From assembly GCF_000219535.2 (NCBI RefSeq), contig NZ_CP007806.1, forward strand, positions 1,424,501 through 1,488,500: a stretch of DNA of 64,000 bases. The letters are read 5' to 3'. Numbering within the stretch: position 1 is the first letter of the stretch; each line of letters starts with the position of its first letter. Origin of the DNA: Brevibacillus laterosporus LMG 15441. Its GTDB lineage: Bacteria > Bacillota > Bacilli > Brevibacillales > Brevibacillaceae. Position numbers and translations under genes: made by a program. The notes beneath the pieces are model-generated. The model was not told the DNA's origin, ran no database searches, and saw nothing but the letters and a program-made list of their open reading frames with translations. Below, piece after piece: positions 53,023-62,941 of the stretch.

Positions 53023-54144
53023 ATGAAACGAGATTATTATGAGGTGCTGGGACTTGGAAAAGACGCCAGTGCAGATGATATAAAAAAGGCATATCGCAAG
53101 TTGGCAAGACAGTATCATCCGGACGTTAATAAAGAGGCAGATGCTGAACAGAAATTTAAAGAAGTCAAAGATGCATATGATGTACTCTCCGATGACCAAA
53201 AACGTGCCCAATACGATCGTTTTGGGCATCAGGACCCGAACCAAGGCTTTGGCGGGGGCTTTGATGCTTCTGGTATGGGCGGCTTTGGTGATATCTTTGA
53301 CATGTTCTTTGGTGGCGGCGGACGTCGTGCTAATCCAAATGCACCGCGCCGTGGGGCTGACTTGGAGTATGCGATCAACATTGACTTCTTGGATGCTGTA
53401 TTTGGCAAAGAAAGAGACATTGAGATTCAACGTGAAGTAGAATGCGATACGTGTCACGGCAGTGGAGCCAAACCTGGTACAAAGGTAGAAACCTGCTCAA
53501 GATGTAATGGATCTGGACAGGAGGAAGTTCAGGCAAACACTCCATTTGGGCGCGTTGTTAATCGCCGTGTTTGCTCTGTTTGTCATGGTAAAGGAAAGCA
53601 GATCAAGGAAAAATGTACAACGTGCAGAGGAACTGGTCGCAATAAAGTCAAACGCACGATCCACATTAACATCCCTGCTGGGGTAGATGATGGACAGCAA
53701 ATGCGCATTACAGGCGAAGGTGAAGCTGGTGTGAATGGTGGACCAGCGGGTGATGTTTATGTTATGTTCCGTGTACGTAAACATGATTTCTTCGAACGTG
53801 ACGGCAACGACATCTATTGTGAGATGCCAATTAATTTTGCTCAAGCCGCTCTAGGTGATGAAATTGAGGTGCCTACAGTAGATGGACGTGTGAAGCTGAA
53901 AATCCCAGCAGGAACACAAACCAACACTTTCTTCCGCTTACGTGGAAAAGGTGTGCCACACTTACGTGGAAATGGACGAGGCGATCAGCACGTGAAAGTT
54001 AAAGTAGTGACACCTACGAAATTAACGGATCGTCAAAAAGAGCTGTTACGTGAACTTGGGGGACTAGAGGATGGTGCACCCCTGCATGAACAACCAGAAG
54101 AGAATTTCTTTGATAAAATCAAGCGTAAATTACGTGGCGAATAA
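53023..54144 (+). CDS. dnaJ: Chaperone protein DnaJ (Hsp40)
   Basis: 373 residues. J-domain with HPD ([10 protein letters not shown]), a Gly/Phe-rich linker (about 70-100), four zinc-finger repeats ([32 protein letters not shown]) and the substrate-binding C-terminal domain. It stimulates DnaK ATP hydrolysis. A strong hairpin separates it from dnaK, and prmA follows with 44 bases between. Confidence 0.97.
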   Translation: MKRDYYEVLGLGKDASADDIKKAYRKLARQYHPDVNKEADAEQKFKEVKDAYDVLSDDQKRAQYDRFGHQDPNQGFGGGFDASGMGGFGDIFDMFFGGGGRRANPNAPRRGADLEYAINIDFLDAVFGKERDIEIQREVECDTCHGSGAKPGTKVETCSRCNGSGQEEVQANTPFGRVVNRRVCSVCHGKGKQIKEKCTTCRGTGRNKVKRTIHINIPAGVDDGQQMRITGEGEAGVNGGPAGDVYVMFRVRKHDFFERDGNDIYCEMPINFAQAALGDEIEVPTVDGRVKLKIPAGTQTNTFFRLRGKGVPHLRGNGRGDQHVKVKVVTPTKLTDRQKELLRELGGLEDGAPLHEQPEENFFDKIKRKLRGE

Positions 54145-54188
54145 GGCGAATAATATGTTGTGGAAAGCTAGATGGGGGATGGTAGAGC

Positions 54189-55127
54189 ATGAATTGGTCA
54201 GAAGTTAGTATTCACACCACGGCAGAGGCGGTTGAGGCTGTCTCTAGTATTTTGTATGAAGCGGGAGCAGGTGGCGTTGTCATTGAAGATCCCGAAATTT
54301 TATCCCGTGAGTGGAGCACGCCTTTTGGTGAAATCTACCACCTCTCACCAGATGACTTTCCAACTGATGGTGTGATTGTAAAAGCTTATTTCCCTGTGAA
54401 TAGCTATTTGGGCGAAACCGTTGAAGAAATTAAAACACAGGTAGATGAACTTCTGACCTTCGGATTGGATGTCGGTAAAGGAACCGTTACAATGACCGAG
54501 GTTCATGAAGATGATTGGGCATCTGCTTGGAAAAAATATTATAAGCCAGTTGCCATTTCAGAACATATCACGATCACACCGATCTGGGAGGAGTACAAAC
54601 CAAAGCGAGAAGGGGAGCTTATTATCGAAATGGACCCCGGCATGGCTTTTGGTACAGGTACACATCCTACTACTGTGCTGTGTATTCGTGCGATTGAACG
54701 CTACCTGAAAAAAGGGGATCGCGTTTATGATGTGGGAACAGGTACAGGAATTTTAAGTATTGCTGCTGCTAAGTTAGGCGCATCTTCCTTGACGGCCATG
54801 GATTTAGATGAGATTGCGGTTCGTTCTGCTCAAGAGAACTGTAGCATTAACAAAGTGGCTGACAAGGTTTTGGTGAAACAGAACAATCTGCTCGATGGGA
54901 TTACTGAAAAAGTTGAAGTTGTGGTTGCCAATATCTTAGCCGAAGTAATTATTCGTTTCACGGATGATGTTCATCGTGTATTATTGCCTGGCGGTACGTT
55001 TATTGCTTCAGGGATTATTGGAGCGCGTGAAAATGATGTAAAAGAGGCATTAGCTGCCTCGAATTTGGAAGTTATAGAAACAGTTTACATGGAAGACTGG
55101 GTAGCAATTATCGCTAAAAAACGTTAG
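54189..55127 (+). CDS. prmA: Ribosomal protein L11 methyltransferase
   Basis: 312 residues. The N-terminal substrate domain is followed by the methyltransferase domain with DPGMAFGTGTHPTT, YDVGTGTGILSIAAAKLG (motif I) and VANILAEVI. PrmA trimethylates L11 of the 50S subunit. It is in the usual place between dnaJ and rsmE. Confidence 0.95.
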   Translation: MNWSEVSIHTTAEAVEAVSSILYEAGAGGVVIEDPEILSREWSTPFGEIYHLSPDDFPTDGVIVKAYFPVNSYLGETVEEIKTQVDELLTFGLDVGKGTVTMTEVHEDDWASAWKKYYKPVAISEHITITPIWEEYKPKREGELIIEMDPGMAFGTGTHPTTVLCIRAIERYLKKGDRVYDVGTGTGILSIAAAKLGASSLTAMDLDEIAVRSAQENCSINKVADKVLVKQNNLLDGITEKVEVVVANILAEVIIRFTDDVHRVLLPGGTFIASGIIGARENDVKEALAASNLEVIETVYMEDWVAIIAKKR

Positions 55128-55148
55128 AATAATGGGGTTAATAATCAG

Positions 55149-55880
55149 ATGCAACGTTATTTTATAGATAGCCAACAATTTTTTGACAATCAAGTGGTTA
55201 TTACCGGGGACGATGTTCACCACATTGTGAAGGTTATGCGCACAGAGATTGGCGATCATATTTTGGTTAGCGATGGGAGAGGACGGGTGGTTAAAGCCCG
55301 TCTTTCTGCCTTGGAGCCCAAAGAAGTACGCGCTGAGATCGTGGAGCATATCACGAAACAAACAGAATTACCCGTATCGGTAACGATTGGTCAGGGGTTG
55401 CCAAAAGGGGACAAACTAGAGTGGATTTTACAAAAGGGAACGGAGCTTGGAGCGACTTCCTTTGTACCGTTTCAATCAGAGCGTACCATTGTTAAGCTAG
55501 ATGCAAAGAAAGAAGCTAAAAAGCTGGAACGTTGGTCAAAAATTGTAAAAGAAGCTGCTGAGCAATCACATCGGGCCTATTTACCTGAGGTGTTAACTCC
55601 GCTTTCCTTTAAACAAGTGGTTGAACATGCGAAAAGCTATACAACTGCTGTTATTGCTTATGAAAAAGAAGATACCAAACGATTGGGCGAGGTGCTGTCA
55701 AACTTGTCTGTTGGCGACTCGCTTTTCGTCATGATTGGACCAGAAGGTGGATTTTCTGAAAGTGAAATTCAGTACGCAGAAGAAAATGGTATCCATTCTG
55801 TTTCGCTAGGTCCCCGCATTTTACGCACGGAAACAGCTAGTCAGTATTTGCTAGCTGCCGTTTCCTATCATTTTGAATAA
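55149..55880 (+). CDS. rsmE: 16S rRNA (uracil(1498)-N(3))-methyltransferase
   Basis: 243 residues of the SPOUT knot class. Seen: GDDVHHIVKVMR (PUA-like N-terminus), GQGLPKGDKLEWILQKGTEL, MIGPEGGFSESEI and LGPRILRTETASQYLLA. It methylates U1498 of 16S rRNA. It starts 21 bases after prmA. Confidence 0.95.
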   Translation: MQRYFIDSQQFFDNQVVITGDDVHHIVKVMRTEIGDHILVSDGRGRVVKARLSALEPKEVRAEIVEHITKQTELPVSVTIGQGLPKGDKLEWILQKGTELGATSFVPFQSERTIVKLDAKKEAKKLERWSKIVKEAAEQSHRAYLPEVLTPLSFKQVVEHAKSYTTAVIAYEKEDTKRLGEVLSNLSVGDSLFVMIGPEGGFSESEIQYAEENGIHSVSLGPRILRTETASQYLLAAVSYHFE

Positions 55881-55910
55881 GTCATACGTAACAGTGAAAG
55901 GAGGAGAGCA

Positions 55911-57272
55911 ATGAATAAGGTTGCTTTCCATACATTGGGCTGTAAAGTAAACAGTTATGAAACAGAAGCGATTTGGAATCTGTTCAAGCAGAATGGCTAT
56001 GAACGGGTAGACTTTGAGCAGGATGTAGCCGATGTATACATTATTAATACCTGTACAGTTACAAATACTGGTGACAAAAAAAGCCGTCAAGTAATTCGAC
56101 GTGCTATCCGTCGTAACCCTGAGGCGATTGTTGCTGTTACAGGGTGCTATGCACAAACCTCACCAAAAGAGATTGCTGAAATTCCAGGTGTTGACATCGT
56201 GGTAGGTACACAAGGCCGCGATCGTTTATTGGAGTATGTTGCACAGATTCGCGGAGAACGAACACCGATTAACGCGGTAGGAAATATCATGAAAACCCGT
56301 GAATTTGAAGAGCTTGACGTACCGAATTTTTCCGATCGTACGCGTGCTTCCCTTAAAATTCAAGAAGGCTGTAACAATTTCTGTACCTTCTGTATTATTC
56401 CGTGGGCACGTGGTCTCATGCGTTCCCGTAAGCCTGAAAGCGTGATTGAACAAGCTGAAAAACTAGTAGCAGAAGGATATCTTGAGATCGTTCTGACTGG
56501 TATTCACACAGGTGGATATGGAGAGGATTTAGAGGATTACAATCTGGCTAAATTACTAGTTGAATTGGAAAAGGTAGAAGGCCTAAAACGTATTCGCATT
56601 AGTTCTATTGAAGCGAGTCAAATTACGGATGAGGTCGTGGCAGTAATTGATCGCTCCGAGAAAATTTGCCGCCACCTGCACGTACCACTGCAAGCAGGTG
56701 ATGATGCTGTATTAAAACGCATGCGTCGCAAGTATACTACGGCAGAATTTATGGAGCGTATTCATAAAGTTCGTAAGGCATTACCTGGGGTTGCTATCAC
56801 AACGGATGTGATTGTTGGTTTCCCGGGTGAGACCGAAGAGCAATTTGTAGCGGGTTATAATTTTATTAAAGAACTAGGCTTTGCAGAGCTGCACGTCTTC
56901 CCGTATTCTATGCGCACAGGAACCCCTGCTGCACGTATGGAAGATCAGGTGGATGAAGAAGTGAAGAAGGAACGTGTAGCGAAGCTTATTGAATTAAATC
57001 AACAGCTATCTGTGGAATATGCACAGCCGTTTATCGGTGATGTTCTAGAGATCATTCCAGAGCGTCCGTATAAGGAAGACCCAACGAGCGGTATGCTAAT
57101 GGGCTATTCCGATAATTACTTGAACGTGGTGTTTGAGGGTACAGAGGATATGATCGGGAAAATTTGTAAGGTTCGTCTCGATGAGGTTGATGCTGAATAT
57201 TGCAAAGGAACGTTCGTTCGAGTGATAGAATCCCTACCTATCGAAATGGATAGCAAAGGAAAAGCAGTATGA
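55911..57272 (+). CDS. mtaB: tRNA t(6)A37 methylthiotransferase MtaB
   Basis: 453 residues. N-terminal MTTase domain (HTLGCKVNSYETEA, INTCTVT, VTGCYAQ), radical SAM motif CNNFCTFCIIPWARG, and a C-terminal TRAM domain. It adds the 2-methylthio group to t6A37 of tRNA. ATG 55911 follows AAAGGAGGAGAG. The stop overlaps the next gene by four bases. Confidence 0.95.
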   Translation: MNKVAFHTLGCKVNSYETEAIWNLFKQNGYERVDFEQDVADVYIINTCTVTNTGDKKSRQVIRRAIRRNPEAIVAVTGCYAQTSPKEIAEIPGVDIVVGTQGRDRLLEYVAQIRGERTPINAVGNIMKTREFEELDVPNFSDRTRASLKIQEGCNNFCTFCIIPWARGLMRSRKPESVIEQAEKLVAEGYLEIVLTGIHTGGYGEDLEDYNLAKLLVELEKVEGLKRIRISSIEASQITDEVVAVIDRSEKICRHLHVPLQAGDDAVLKRMRRKYTTAEFMERIHKVRKALPGVAITTDVIVGFPGETEEQFVAGYNFIKELGFAELHVFPYSMRTGTPAARMEDQVDEEVKKERVAKLIELNQQLSVEYAQPFIGDVLEIIPERPYKEDPTSGMLMGYSDNYLNVVFEGTEDMIGKICKVRLDEVDAEYCKGTFVRVIESLPIEMDSKGKAV

Positions 57273-57700
57273 AGGAAATCTCCGCAGGCGGTGTCGTCTA
57301 CCGAAAACGAGATGGAGAGATTAGCTTATTGATGATCAAGGATCGTTTTGGCAAGGTAACGGTTGCGAAAGGCAAGCAAGAACTAGGCGAGACCTTGATG
57401 CAGACTGCTATTCGAGAAATTGAAGAGGAAACGGGCATACAAGGGGAACTAGGCCCATTGCTAGAGGTTGTTCACTACACCTACCAGCATCCGATTCAGC
57501 AAATTTTGATCGAAAAAGAAGTACATTATTATTTAGTCAAAGCGTTGACGGATCAAGTAACGGTTCAGGTAGAAGAAATCGATGCAGTGCAATGGCTCAA
57601 GCCAGAGGCTGCTTGGGAACTACACGAACAAGCCGGTTACGAGAACAACCGCAGTGTGTTACGAAAAGCTTTGGAAACCTTGGGAATACAGGTTATATAG
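57269..57700 (+). CDS. NUDIX hydrolase
   Basis: 143 residues. ISAGGVVYRKRDGE begins the fold, and the NUDIX helix is GKQELGETLMQTAIREIEEE, a good match to GX5EX7REUXEE. Like many MutT-type enzymes it likely cleans or recycles a nucleotide or Ap4A-like compound; the substrate is unknown. ATG 57269 overlaps the mtaB TGA, so translation is coupled. Confidence 0.85.
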   Translation: MKEISAGGVVYRKRDGEISLLMIKDRFGKVTVAKGKQELGETLMQTAIREIEEETGIQGELGPLLEVVHYTYQHPIQQILIEKEVHYYLVKALTDQVTVQVEEIDAVQWLKPEAAWELHEQAGYENNRSVLRKALETLGIQVI

Positions 57701-57709
57701 AACAATGAG

Positions 57710-57740
57710 AGCTCGACCAGAAATGGTTGGGCTTTTGTTG
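57710..57740 (+). terminator. Terminator after the mtaB-NUDIX operon
   Basis: AGCTCGACCA (57710-57719) pairs with TGGTTGGGCT (57724-57733, G-T pairs) around a GAAA loop, then TTTGTTG. Confidence 0.75.
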
Positions 57741-57973
57741 TCCAGTCGCATTTCATGGCAAATGAACCTTGTATGTTTATGAGGACAGGAAGATATAGGC
57801 GATTGTGGACCTTGTCATTAGGGGGAACAGTAAAAGAAAGTCAAACACCAGAGCAGAGCACTAAGAAACCCCTTACAAAAATGAACAATTACGTATAGTG
57901 TTAAAAAAGGGTTTGTTCCATAGCTCAACAGCGTTATGATAAAGAACGACAAATAGAAAAGGGAGTGGTAGGA

Positions 57974-58354
57974 ATGTACGGATGGATTATCCTGTTTGCC
58001 TTTTACGGTATAGGTGTTATCTTTCATAATTACCTGTATATTCCTCTTCCAGGCAGTCTCATTGGGCTTATACTTTTGACAACGAGTTTGGTAACAAAGT
58101 TGGTACCATTGCGATTAGTGGAAGGGGCGGCAGATTTTTTACTCAAAAACATGCTCTTGTTTTTTGTCCCTATTATCGTTGGAGTTACACCTTATTTTCA
58201 TTATTTGGAGCAAAAACCGCTTGCCATCCTTGTGGCATTAGTGGCAGGTCCAGTAGCTGTCATGATGGTAACCGGAATTGTGGTCCAAAAATGGCGTGAC
58301 TGGGAAAAACGAAAAGAGGATGTACTTCTACAGCAAAGTGAACGGGGGGACTGA
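57974..58354 (+). CDS. CidA/LrgA family membrane protein
   Basis: About 126 residues with four membrane spans. IPLPGSLIGLILLTTSLVTK and DFLLKNMLLFFVPIIVGV are the LrgA/CidA signature. With its neighbour it forms a holin-like pair; relatives include LrgAB (autolysis control) and the pyruvate transporter PftAB. Which role applies is not shown by the sequence. ATG 57974 is chosen, eight bases after AAGGGAG. Confidence 0.85.
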   Translation: MYGWIILFAFYGIGVIFHNYLYIPLPGSLIGLILLTTSLVTKLVPLRLVEGAADFLLKNMLLFFVPIIVGVTPYFHYLEQKPLAILVALVAGPVAVMMVTGIVVQKWRDWEKRKEDVLLQQSERGD

Positions 58355-58359
58355 GGATT

Positions 58360-59031
58360 ATGTGGGAGGTTATCGCGATTCTCCTAACACTAGCTGGTTA
58401 TATGGTAGCTAAAATGGTATCAAAAAAATATCCGTTTGTGCAGCCAATGATAGCAGCGTCGATTTTAGTGTGGTTAGTGTGGTGGCTCATCAATAGTGAT
58501 TGGCAACTCTATGATAAAGGGGGCTCGTATATTTCTTTCTTTTTAGGGCCGGCAACAGTAGCGTTAGCCATCCCATTGGCAAAACAATTTAAACAGGTAT
58601 TAGAGCTATGGAAAGCTATTTTAGCTGGTGTCGCTAGCGGATGTATTGTGGCGATTTCTTCATCATGGTTCATGATTTGGATAATGGGAGGAGATCAAAC
58701 CCTGATTCGTAGCATGATTTCTAAATCAGTCACGACTCCTATCTCGGTTGAATTAACCAATACAATTGGAGGAATACCTGCATTAGCGGCCTTATTTACA
58801 GCCGTAACAGGTATTGTGGGAAGCTTGTTATATCGGCTTGTCATACGTGTGGGACGCATCTCAGATGATTGGGCCATTGGATTAGCAGTGGGAACCAGCG
58901 CTCATGCAGTCGGCACAGCAGGTATGATGAATCAGAGTCAACGAAAAGCTGCGGCGTCTAGCTTGGCAATGATCTTAGCGGGAATTATTACATCTATTTA
59001 TTTTATCCCGATTCAGATGCTGCTTTCTTAA
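58360..59031 (+). CDS. LrgB family membrane protein
   Basis: 223 residues, about six membrane spans. FFLGPATVALAIPLAKQ, SKSVTTPISVELTNTIGG and GLAVGTSAHAVGTAGM are the LrgB signatures. It starts five bases after the LrgA-like gene ends and forms the second half of the pair. Confidence 0.88.
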   Translation: MWEVIAILLTLAGYMVAKMVSKKYPFVQPMIAASILVWLVWWLINSDWQLYDKGGSYISFFLGPATVALAIPLAKQFKQVLELWKAILAGVASGCIVAISSSWFMIWIMGGDQTLIRSMISKSVTTPISVELTNTIGGIPALAALFTAVTGIVGSLLYRLVIRVGRISDDWAIGLAVGTSAHAVGTAGMMNQSQRKAAASSLAMILAGIITSIYFIPIQMLLS

Positions 59032-59144
59032 CCATGGTGCAGTTTATTTAACACTTATCGAGCAACAAAAGCTTTGCCTATAATGGAACTAGAACTACCT
59101 ATGCGTATTTTTGCATGCCACTAAATCTTCTTCTCGCGAGGTGT

Positions 59145-59637
59145 TTAACGGTTATTCGTCACGTTAATCCTTCAGATTATGCAATCGTATCACTGCTTAT
59201 TAATGAGTGATGGGGTGGTAGACAGATGGCGGACATGCTCCCTAAATTATTTTTTGAGCATTTTACTCATACAGCTTCAGCTTCATTGCTGAAAAGAATG
59301 GCGAATTGCTAGGCTTCTTAATTGGTTTTTTGTCTCAAACTCATAGAGATGAAGCTTATATTCACTTTGTAGGTATACATATTGAGTAACGGAAAAATCA
59401 ACTGGGAAAACGCTTGTATGAGCCAACTTTTTCAAAAGGTGTTAGAAAGTAATCGCAATGTTGTGCGCTGCGTAACGTCGTCTGTCAACAAGGCTTCATA
59501 GCCTATCATCAGGAAATGGGATTTGAAATCGAAAAAAGGATACGGAAGTAGATGGCATTTTTTGTTTTTACTGACTATGGTGGAAAAATGAGCATCGTGT
59601 TTTATTTGTGAAGCAATTAACCGAATCAAATATGTGA
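59145..59637 (+). pseudogene. GNAT acetyltransferase pseudogene
   Basis: Read across frames the region spells a GNAT enzyme: VIRHVNPSDYAIVSLLINE, a TGA where Trp is usual, WGGRQMADMLPKLFFEHF. After a frameshift come FIAEKNGELLGFLIGFLSQT and YIHFVGIHIE, a TAA, then LGKRLYE. After further shifts come VLESNRNVVRCVTSSVNKAS and IAYHQEMGFEIEK, ending VKQLTESNM. At least two internal stops and several frameshifts kill it. The start codon position reads TTA. Confidence 0.75.
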
Positions 59638-59638
59638 A

Positions 59639-59686
59639 AAAAGGTAAGTAACTATGCGGGAAACTCCATACGTACTTACCTTTTTA
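59639..59686. terminator. Convergent terminator between the GNAT remnant and yqeW
   Basis: AAGGTAAGTA (59641-59650) pairs perfectly with TACTTACCTT (59673-59682), with A and T runs on the two sides, so it can act in both directions. Confidence 0.85.
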
Positions 59687-59726
59687 TTGTGATTTTACTT
59701 GCGAAAAGGGGATTTGAAGATAAAGG

Positions 59727-60665
59727 TTATTTGTGTTCTGGGATTAACCACTGAATTCCTTTGGCTATGCTAGAAGCGAAGGGGAGAGCAATTACGGAGC
59801 ATAATAAGTTAAAAATCGTTTGCGCATGGGCAATTTGCATAGAAGGATTGGTTGTCAATAATCCTGCTAAATAAGCTAGCATTGATACAAATGGGAGGAA
59901 TACAAGTCCCCCTACTACATTAAATAGCGTGTGGCACCAAGCCACTTGCTTGGAAGCGGTATTTGTTCCAATGCTAGCAATGATGGCGGTGATACAGGTA
60001 CCGATGTTACCACCTAAAACGATGGAGATGGCTGTGTCCATGGAAAAGACTCCGTAGGATATTAATGTCATGGTAATGGCTGTTGTAGCAGCACTACTGT
60101 GAACTAAGGCTGAAAAGACTGTCCCAGTCAAAAGACCAATCCAAAGGGAGTGCTTGCTTTCAAGAAATAAGGTTCGGAACGTTTGTGAGTTTTCTAAAGG
60201 CTTGGCAATGACTTGCATCGTATCAATGCCTAGAAATATGAGGCCAAATCCCCCAATAATTAGTCCTATTGCTTTTGATCTACGCTTGGGCTGTAACCAC
60301 ATAGCCACTCCGATTAATAACAGAGGAACGGCAAAATCCTCGAGATGTAGCGCAATTAATTCTGTAGTAATCGTAGAACCTACATTGGTACCTAAAATGA
60401 TTCCAATAGTCTGTGAGAAGCCAATAATCCCTGCTTGCGTCAGCCCGATTGTTAAGACCGTAACAGCCGTGGAGCTTTGCAAAACAAAGGTAGAAAAAAG
60501 ACCAGAAAAAAAACTATGTGTTGTTGAACGGGTAAAACGTGTTATAATCAGTTCCATTCGCCGTCCTGCTAATTGATTAAAGCCAATTCTCATAGCGTAC
60601 AGTCCAAGCAAAAAGAAACTGAGTCCCATGAAAAACGGCAACAAGATGTGATATAACATGGACAA
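59727..60665 (-). CDS. yqeW: Na/Pi cotransporter family protein YqeW
   Basis: About 313 residues and eight or more membrane spans. The two QSS-type repeats are FVLQSSTAVTVLTIGLTQAG and ALVHSSAATTAITMTL, with GTNVGSTITTELIAL and GGNIGTCITAIIAS, the PNaS family signature. The PhoU-like C-terminal part of longer relatives is absent. I prefer TTG 60665, seven bases after GGGGGG (60673-60678); ATG 60680 has that G run inside the frame, and ATG 60659 is the other option. Confidence 0.85.
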   Translation of the reverse strand: MSMLYHILLPFFMGLSFFLLGLYAMRIGFNQLAGRRMELIITRFTRSTTHSFFSGLFSTFVLQSSTAVTVLTIGLTQAGIIGFSQTIGIILGTNVGSTITTELIALHLEDFAVPLLLIGVAMWLQPKRRSKAIGLIIGGFGLIFLGIDTMQVIAKPLENSQTFRTLFLESKHSLWIGLLTGTVFSALVHSSAATTAITMTLISYGVFSMDTAISIVLGGNIGTCITAIIASIGTNTASKQVAWCHTLFNVVGGLVFLPFVSMLAYLAGLLTTNPSMQIAHAQTIFNLLCSVIALPFASSIAKGIQWLIPEHK

Positions 60666-60743
60666 TTCAATTCCCCCCATGAAGGTACCTTATAATACGC
60701 TATGCTTGTACAGAGACAAGCATGACTAGGAGGATATAGAGAA

Positions 60744-62102
60744 GTGACGAAAGTATTATTGCAACGAAATCGTAAAAAGCGTTTGGAAGCAGGTCATCCT
60801 TGGGTGTTTCAATCCGAAGTATTGGAGATTCAGGGAGATTTTCTAGCTGGGGATATCGTAGAAATTTGTAATCATCAAGGACATTTTTTAGCAAAAGGCT
60901 ATATTAACCCTGATTCCCAGATGATCGTGCGTGTAATGAGCTATAATCCAAAAGAAGAGATTGATTATGACTTTTTTGTTCGTCGGTTCCGCGAGGCAAA
61001 AGAAACACGTGAACGCTTTGTAAACAATCCTAGAGCTTGTCGCGTCATATATGGAGAGGCAGATTTTTTACCGGGTCTTATTGTGGACCGTTATAACGAT
61101 GTTCTGGTTATGCAAGTTCTATCTATGGGGATGGATATCCGTCTCGATATGATTAAAATGGCTTTGATAGAAGTATTTGAGCCCGCCGGCATTTATTTGC
61201 GCAATGATGTGCCTGTGCGAGAGCTAGAAGGATTGGAACAAGGAAAGGGCGTTTTGTATGGAGAATGCCCGGCTGAGATTGAGATCGAGGAAAACGGTTT
61301 GAAATATGTCGTGGATATTGTGGAAGGGCAGAAAACAGGTTTTTTCTACGATCAGCGTGAAAACCGAGCAGCGATTGCTCCGTTAATGACCGGTTGGGGA
61401 GAAAAACATGGCATCAAGCTTTTACCAATAGGCGAAGATGATGAGCCTATCTACGACAAAAAAGGTAAAAAACGCGATGTGTTACCAAAGATGGATGAAG
61501 CGGGTCAACCAATCCAGCGCCCAGTAGATAGACGCGGTAAAGTAATGAAAAATCCATTCTGGGATGGAGCAGAAGTATTGGAATGCTTTACACATACGGG
61601 TTCCTTTACTCTAAATGCTTGTAAGCACGGTGCAAAGAAGGTAACAGCACTCGATATCTCGGAGCATGCTATCGAAACAGCAAAGCGCAATGTTGGACTT
61701 AATGGATATTTACATCGAGTTGATTTTGTGGTAGCAAATGCCTTTGATTATCTGCGCGAAAATGTGGAAGCGGGTAAGAACTGGGATGTTGTCATCCTAG
61801 ATCCTCCGGCCTTCGCAAAATCTCGTGGTGCAGTAAAAGGTGCTTGCCGTGGTTACAAGGATATTAATCTACACGGCATGAAACTAGTACGTCCAGGGGG
61901 GTACCTAGTAACAGCATCATGTTCGTATCATATGTCACCAGATTTATTTCTGGAAACCATTCAGCAAGCAGCATATGATGCGAAAAAGATTTTACGTTTA
62001 ATAGAATGGCGTGGCGCTGGCAAAGACCATCCGCAAATTAGTGGAGCGGATGAAGGACACTATTTAAAATTTGCGATTTTTGAAGTAAGAGACCGTAAAT
62101 AA
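60744..62102 (+). CDS. RlmI-like class I rRNA methyltransferase with an internal insert
   Basis: 452 residues. An N-terminal PUA domain (GHPWVFQSEVLEIQGDFLAGD) and RlmI-type EEHD domain (YLRNDVPVRELEGL, GQKTGFFYDQRENRAA) precede the Rossmann methyltransferase (VLECFTHTGSFTLNA, ALDISEHAIETAKRN, VILDPPAFAKSR). The family methylates cytosine in 23S rRNA (C5). Residues about 216-274 are extra compared with the usual length near 396 and are charged (DKKGKKRDVLPKMDEAG). The start is GTG 60744 after AGGAGGATATA. Confidence 0.85.
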   Translation: MTKVLLQRNRKKRLEAGHPWVFQSEVLEIQGDFLAGDIVEICNHQGHFLAKGYINPDSQMIVRVMSYNPKEEIDYDFFVRRFREAKETRERFVNNPRACRVIYGEADFLPGLIVDRYNDVLVMQVLSMGMDIRLDMIKMALIEVFEPAGIYLRNDVPVRELEGLEQGKGVLYGECPAEIEIEENGLKYVVDIVEGQKTGFFYDQRENRAAIAPLMTGWGEKHGIKLLPIGEDDEPIYDKKGKKRDVLPKMDEAGQPIQRPVDRRGKVMKNPFWDGAEVLECFTHTGSFTLNACKHGAKKVTALDISEHAIETAKRNVGLNGYLHRVDFVVANAFDYLRENVEAGKNWDVVILDPPAFAKSRGAVKGACRGYKDINLHGMKLVRPGGYLVTASCSYHMSPDLFLETIQQAAYDAKKILRLIEWRGAGKDHPQISGADEGHYLKFAIFEVRDRK

Positions 62103-62137
62103 GAGAAGTAACTCAAGGCTTTTGTAAAGAAAACAAG

Positions 62138-62183
62138 AAGCATCCTCTCACTATTAAATGAAAGTGAAAAGGGTGCTTTTTTA
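62138..62183 (+). terminator. Terminator after the RlmI-like gene
   Basis: AAGCATCCTCTCACT pairs with AGTGAAAAGGGTGCTT (imperfect middle), then TTTTACTT. Confidence 0.75.
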
Positions 62184-62311
62184 CTTATACTCACCTCTGG
62201 AAGTTGGAAATATAGGGAGTGTACAGTGATCAATTGTCATTTTTGCTTTTCACTTATCTCTTCAGGATATTTCATTGAGCTTCGTAGCAAGTACTTGAAA
62301 CTCTTGCTAGT

Positions 62312-62941
62312 TTACCTTGTTAGATTATCTAAGAATTGTTGCACGTCCTCATCTGCTAACGATGCAGCAACCGGCTGATAGTGACTGGAATATGGATTGC
62401 TAAAACCATGAAGGGCTGGATACTGTTCTAAGATAACCTCCGGGGTTCTGGCTAGTGTTTGCAATAAAGCAGAGAGATCAAATGCAGGCTCAGACTGTCC
62501 GTAAAGAAGAAGAGCAGGGACTTTGGGAATGATGTTCGTATAGTGACGGATACGGGAACCGTAGTAACCAACGCTACCATCGCATAGGCCTGTGTACCCT
62601 GCTAGTAACCAAGCGACTGTTGCGCCAACGCTAAAGCCCATCACAACAATGTGTTGGTATATTGGACGTTGATTTTGTAGCACTTCAGCTACTTGACTAG
62701 TGGCTTGTTCAAAGCCAATAGACATAAAACGTTGGTAAGCCTGCTCTTCTTCTTTTTGGAGGAAAAAAGGTATTTCTTTGTACCAGGAGAAGCCGAACAC
62801 ATCCCACGATTGATTGGCATACTGTCGGCAAACCTCTAGCATGTGCTGATTAAGCCCATATATCTCAGGTAGAATTACCAATAATCTTTTTTCGCCGCTA
62901 CGCAAGAAATACATAAGGACATAGCCTACTTTCTCATCCAA
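62312..62941 (-). CDS. Dienelactone hydrolase-like alpha/beta hydrolase
   Basis: 209 residues. VILPEIYGLNQHMLEVCRQY resembles the dienelactone hydrolase N-terminus, MGFSVGATVAWLLAG is the nucleophile elbow (Ser in place of the usual Cys), and PALHGFSNP holds the catalytic His. Esterase- or lactonase-type hydrolysis is likely; the substrate is unknown. The TTG start at 62941 has no clear ribosome binding site; ATG 62914 is an alternative. Confidence 0.7.
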   Translation of the reverse strand: MDEKVGYVLMYFLRSGEKRLLVILPEIYGLNQHMLEVCRQYANQSWDVFGFSWYKEIPFFLQKEEEQAYQRFMSIGFEQATSQVAEVLQNQRPIYQHIVVMGFSVGATVAWLLAGYTGLCDGSVGYYGSRIRHYTNIIPKVPALLLYGQSEPAFDLSALLQTLARTPEVILEQYPALHGFSNPYSSHYQPVAASLADEDVQQFLDNLTR

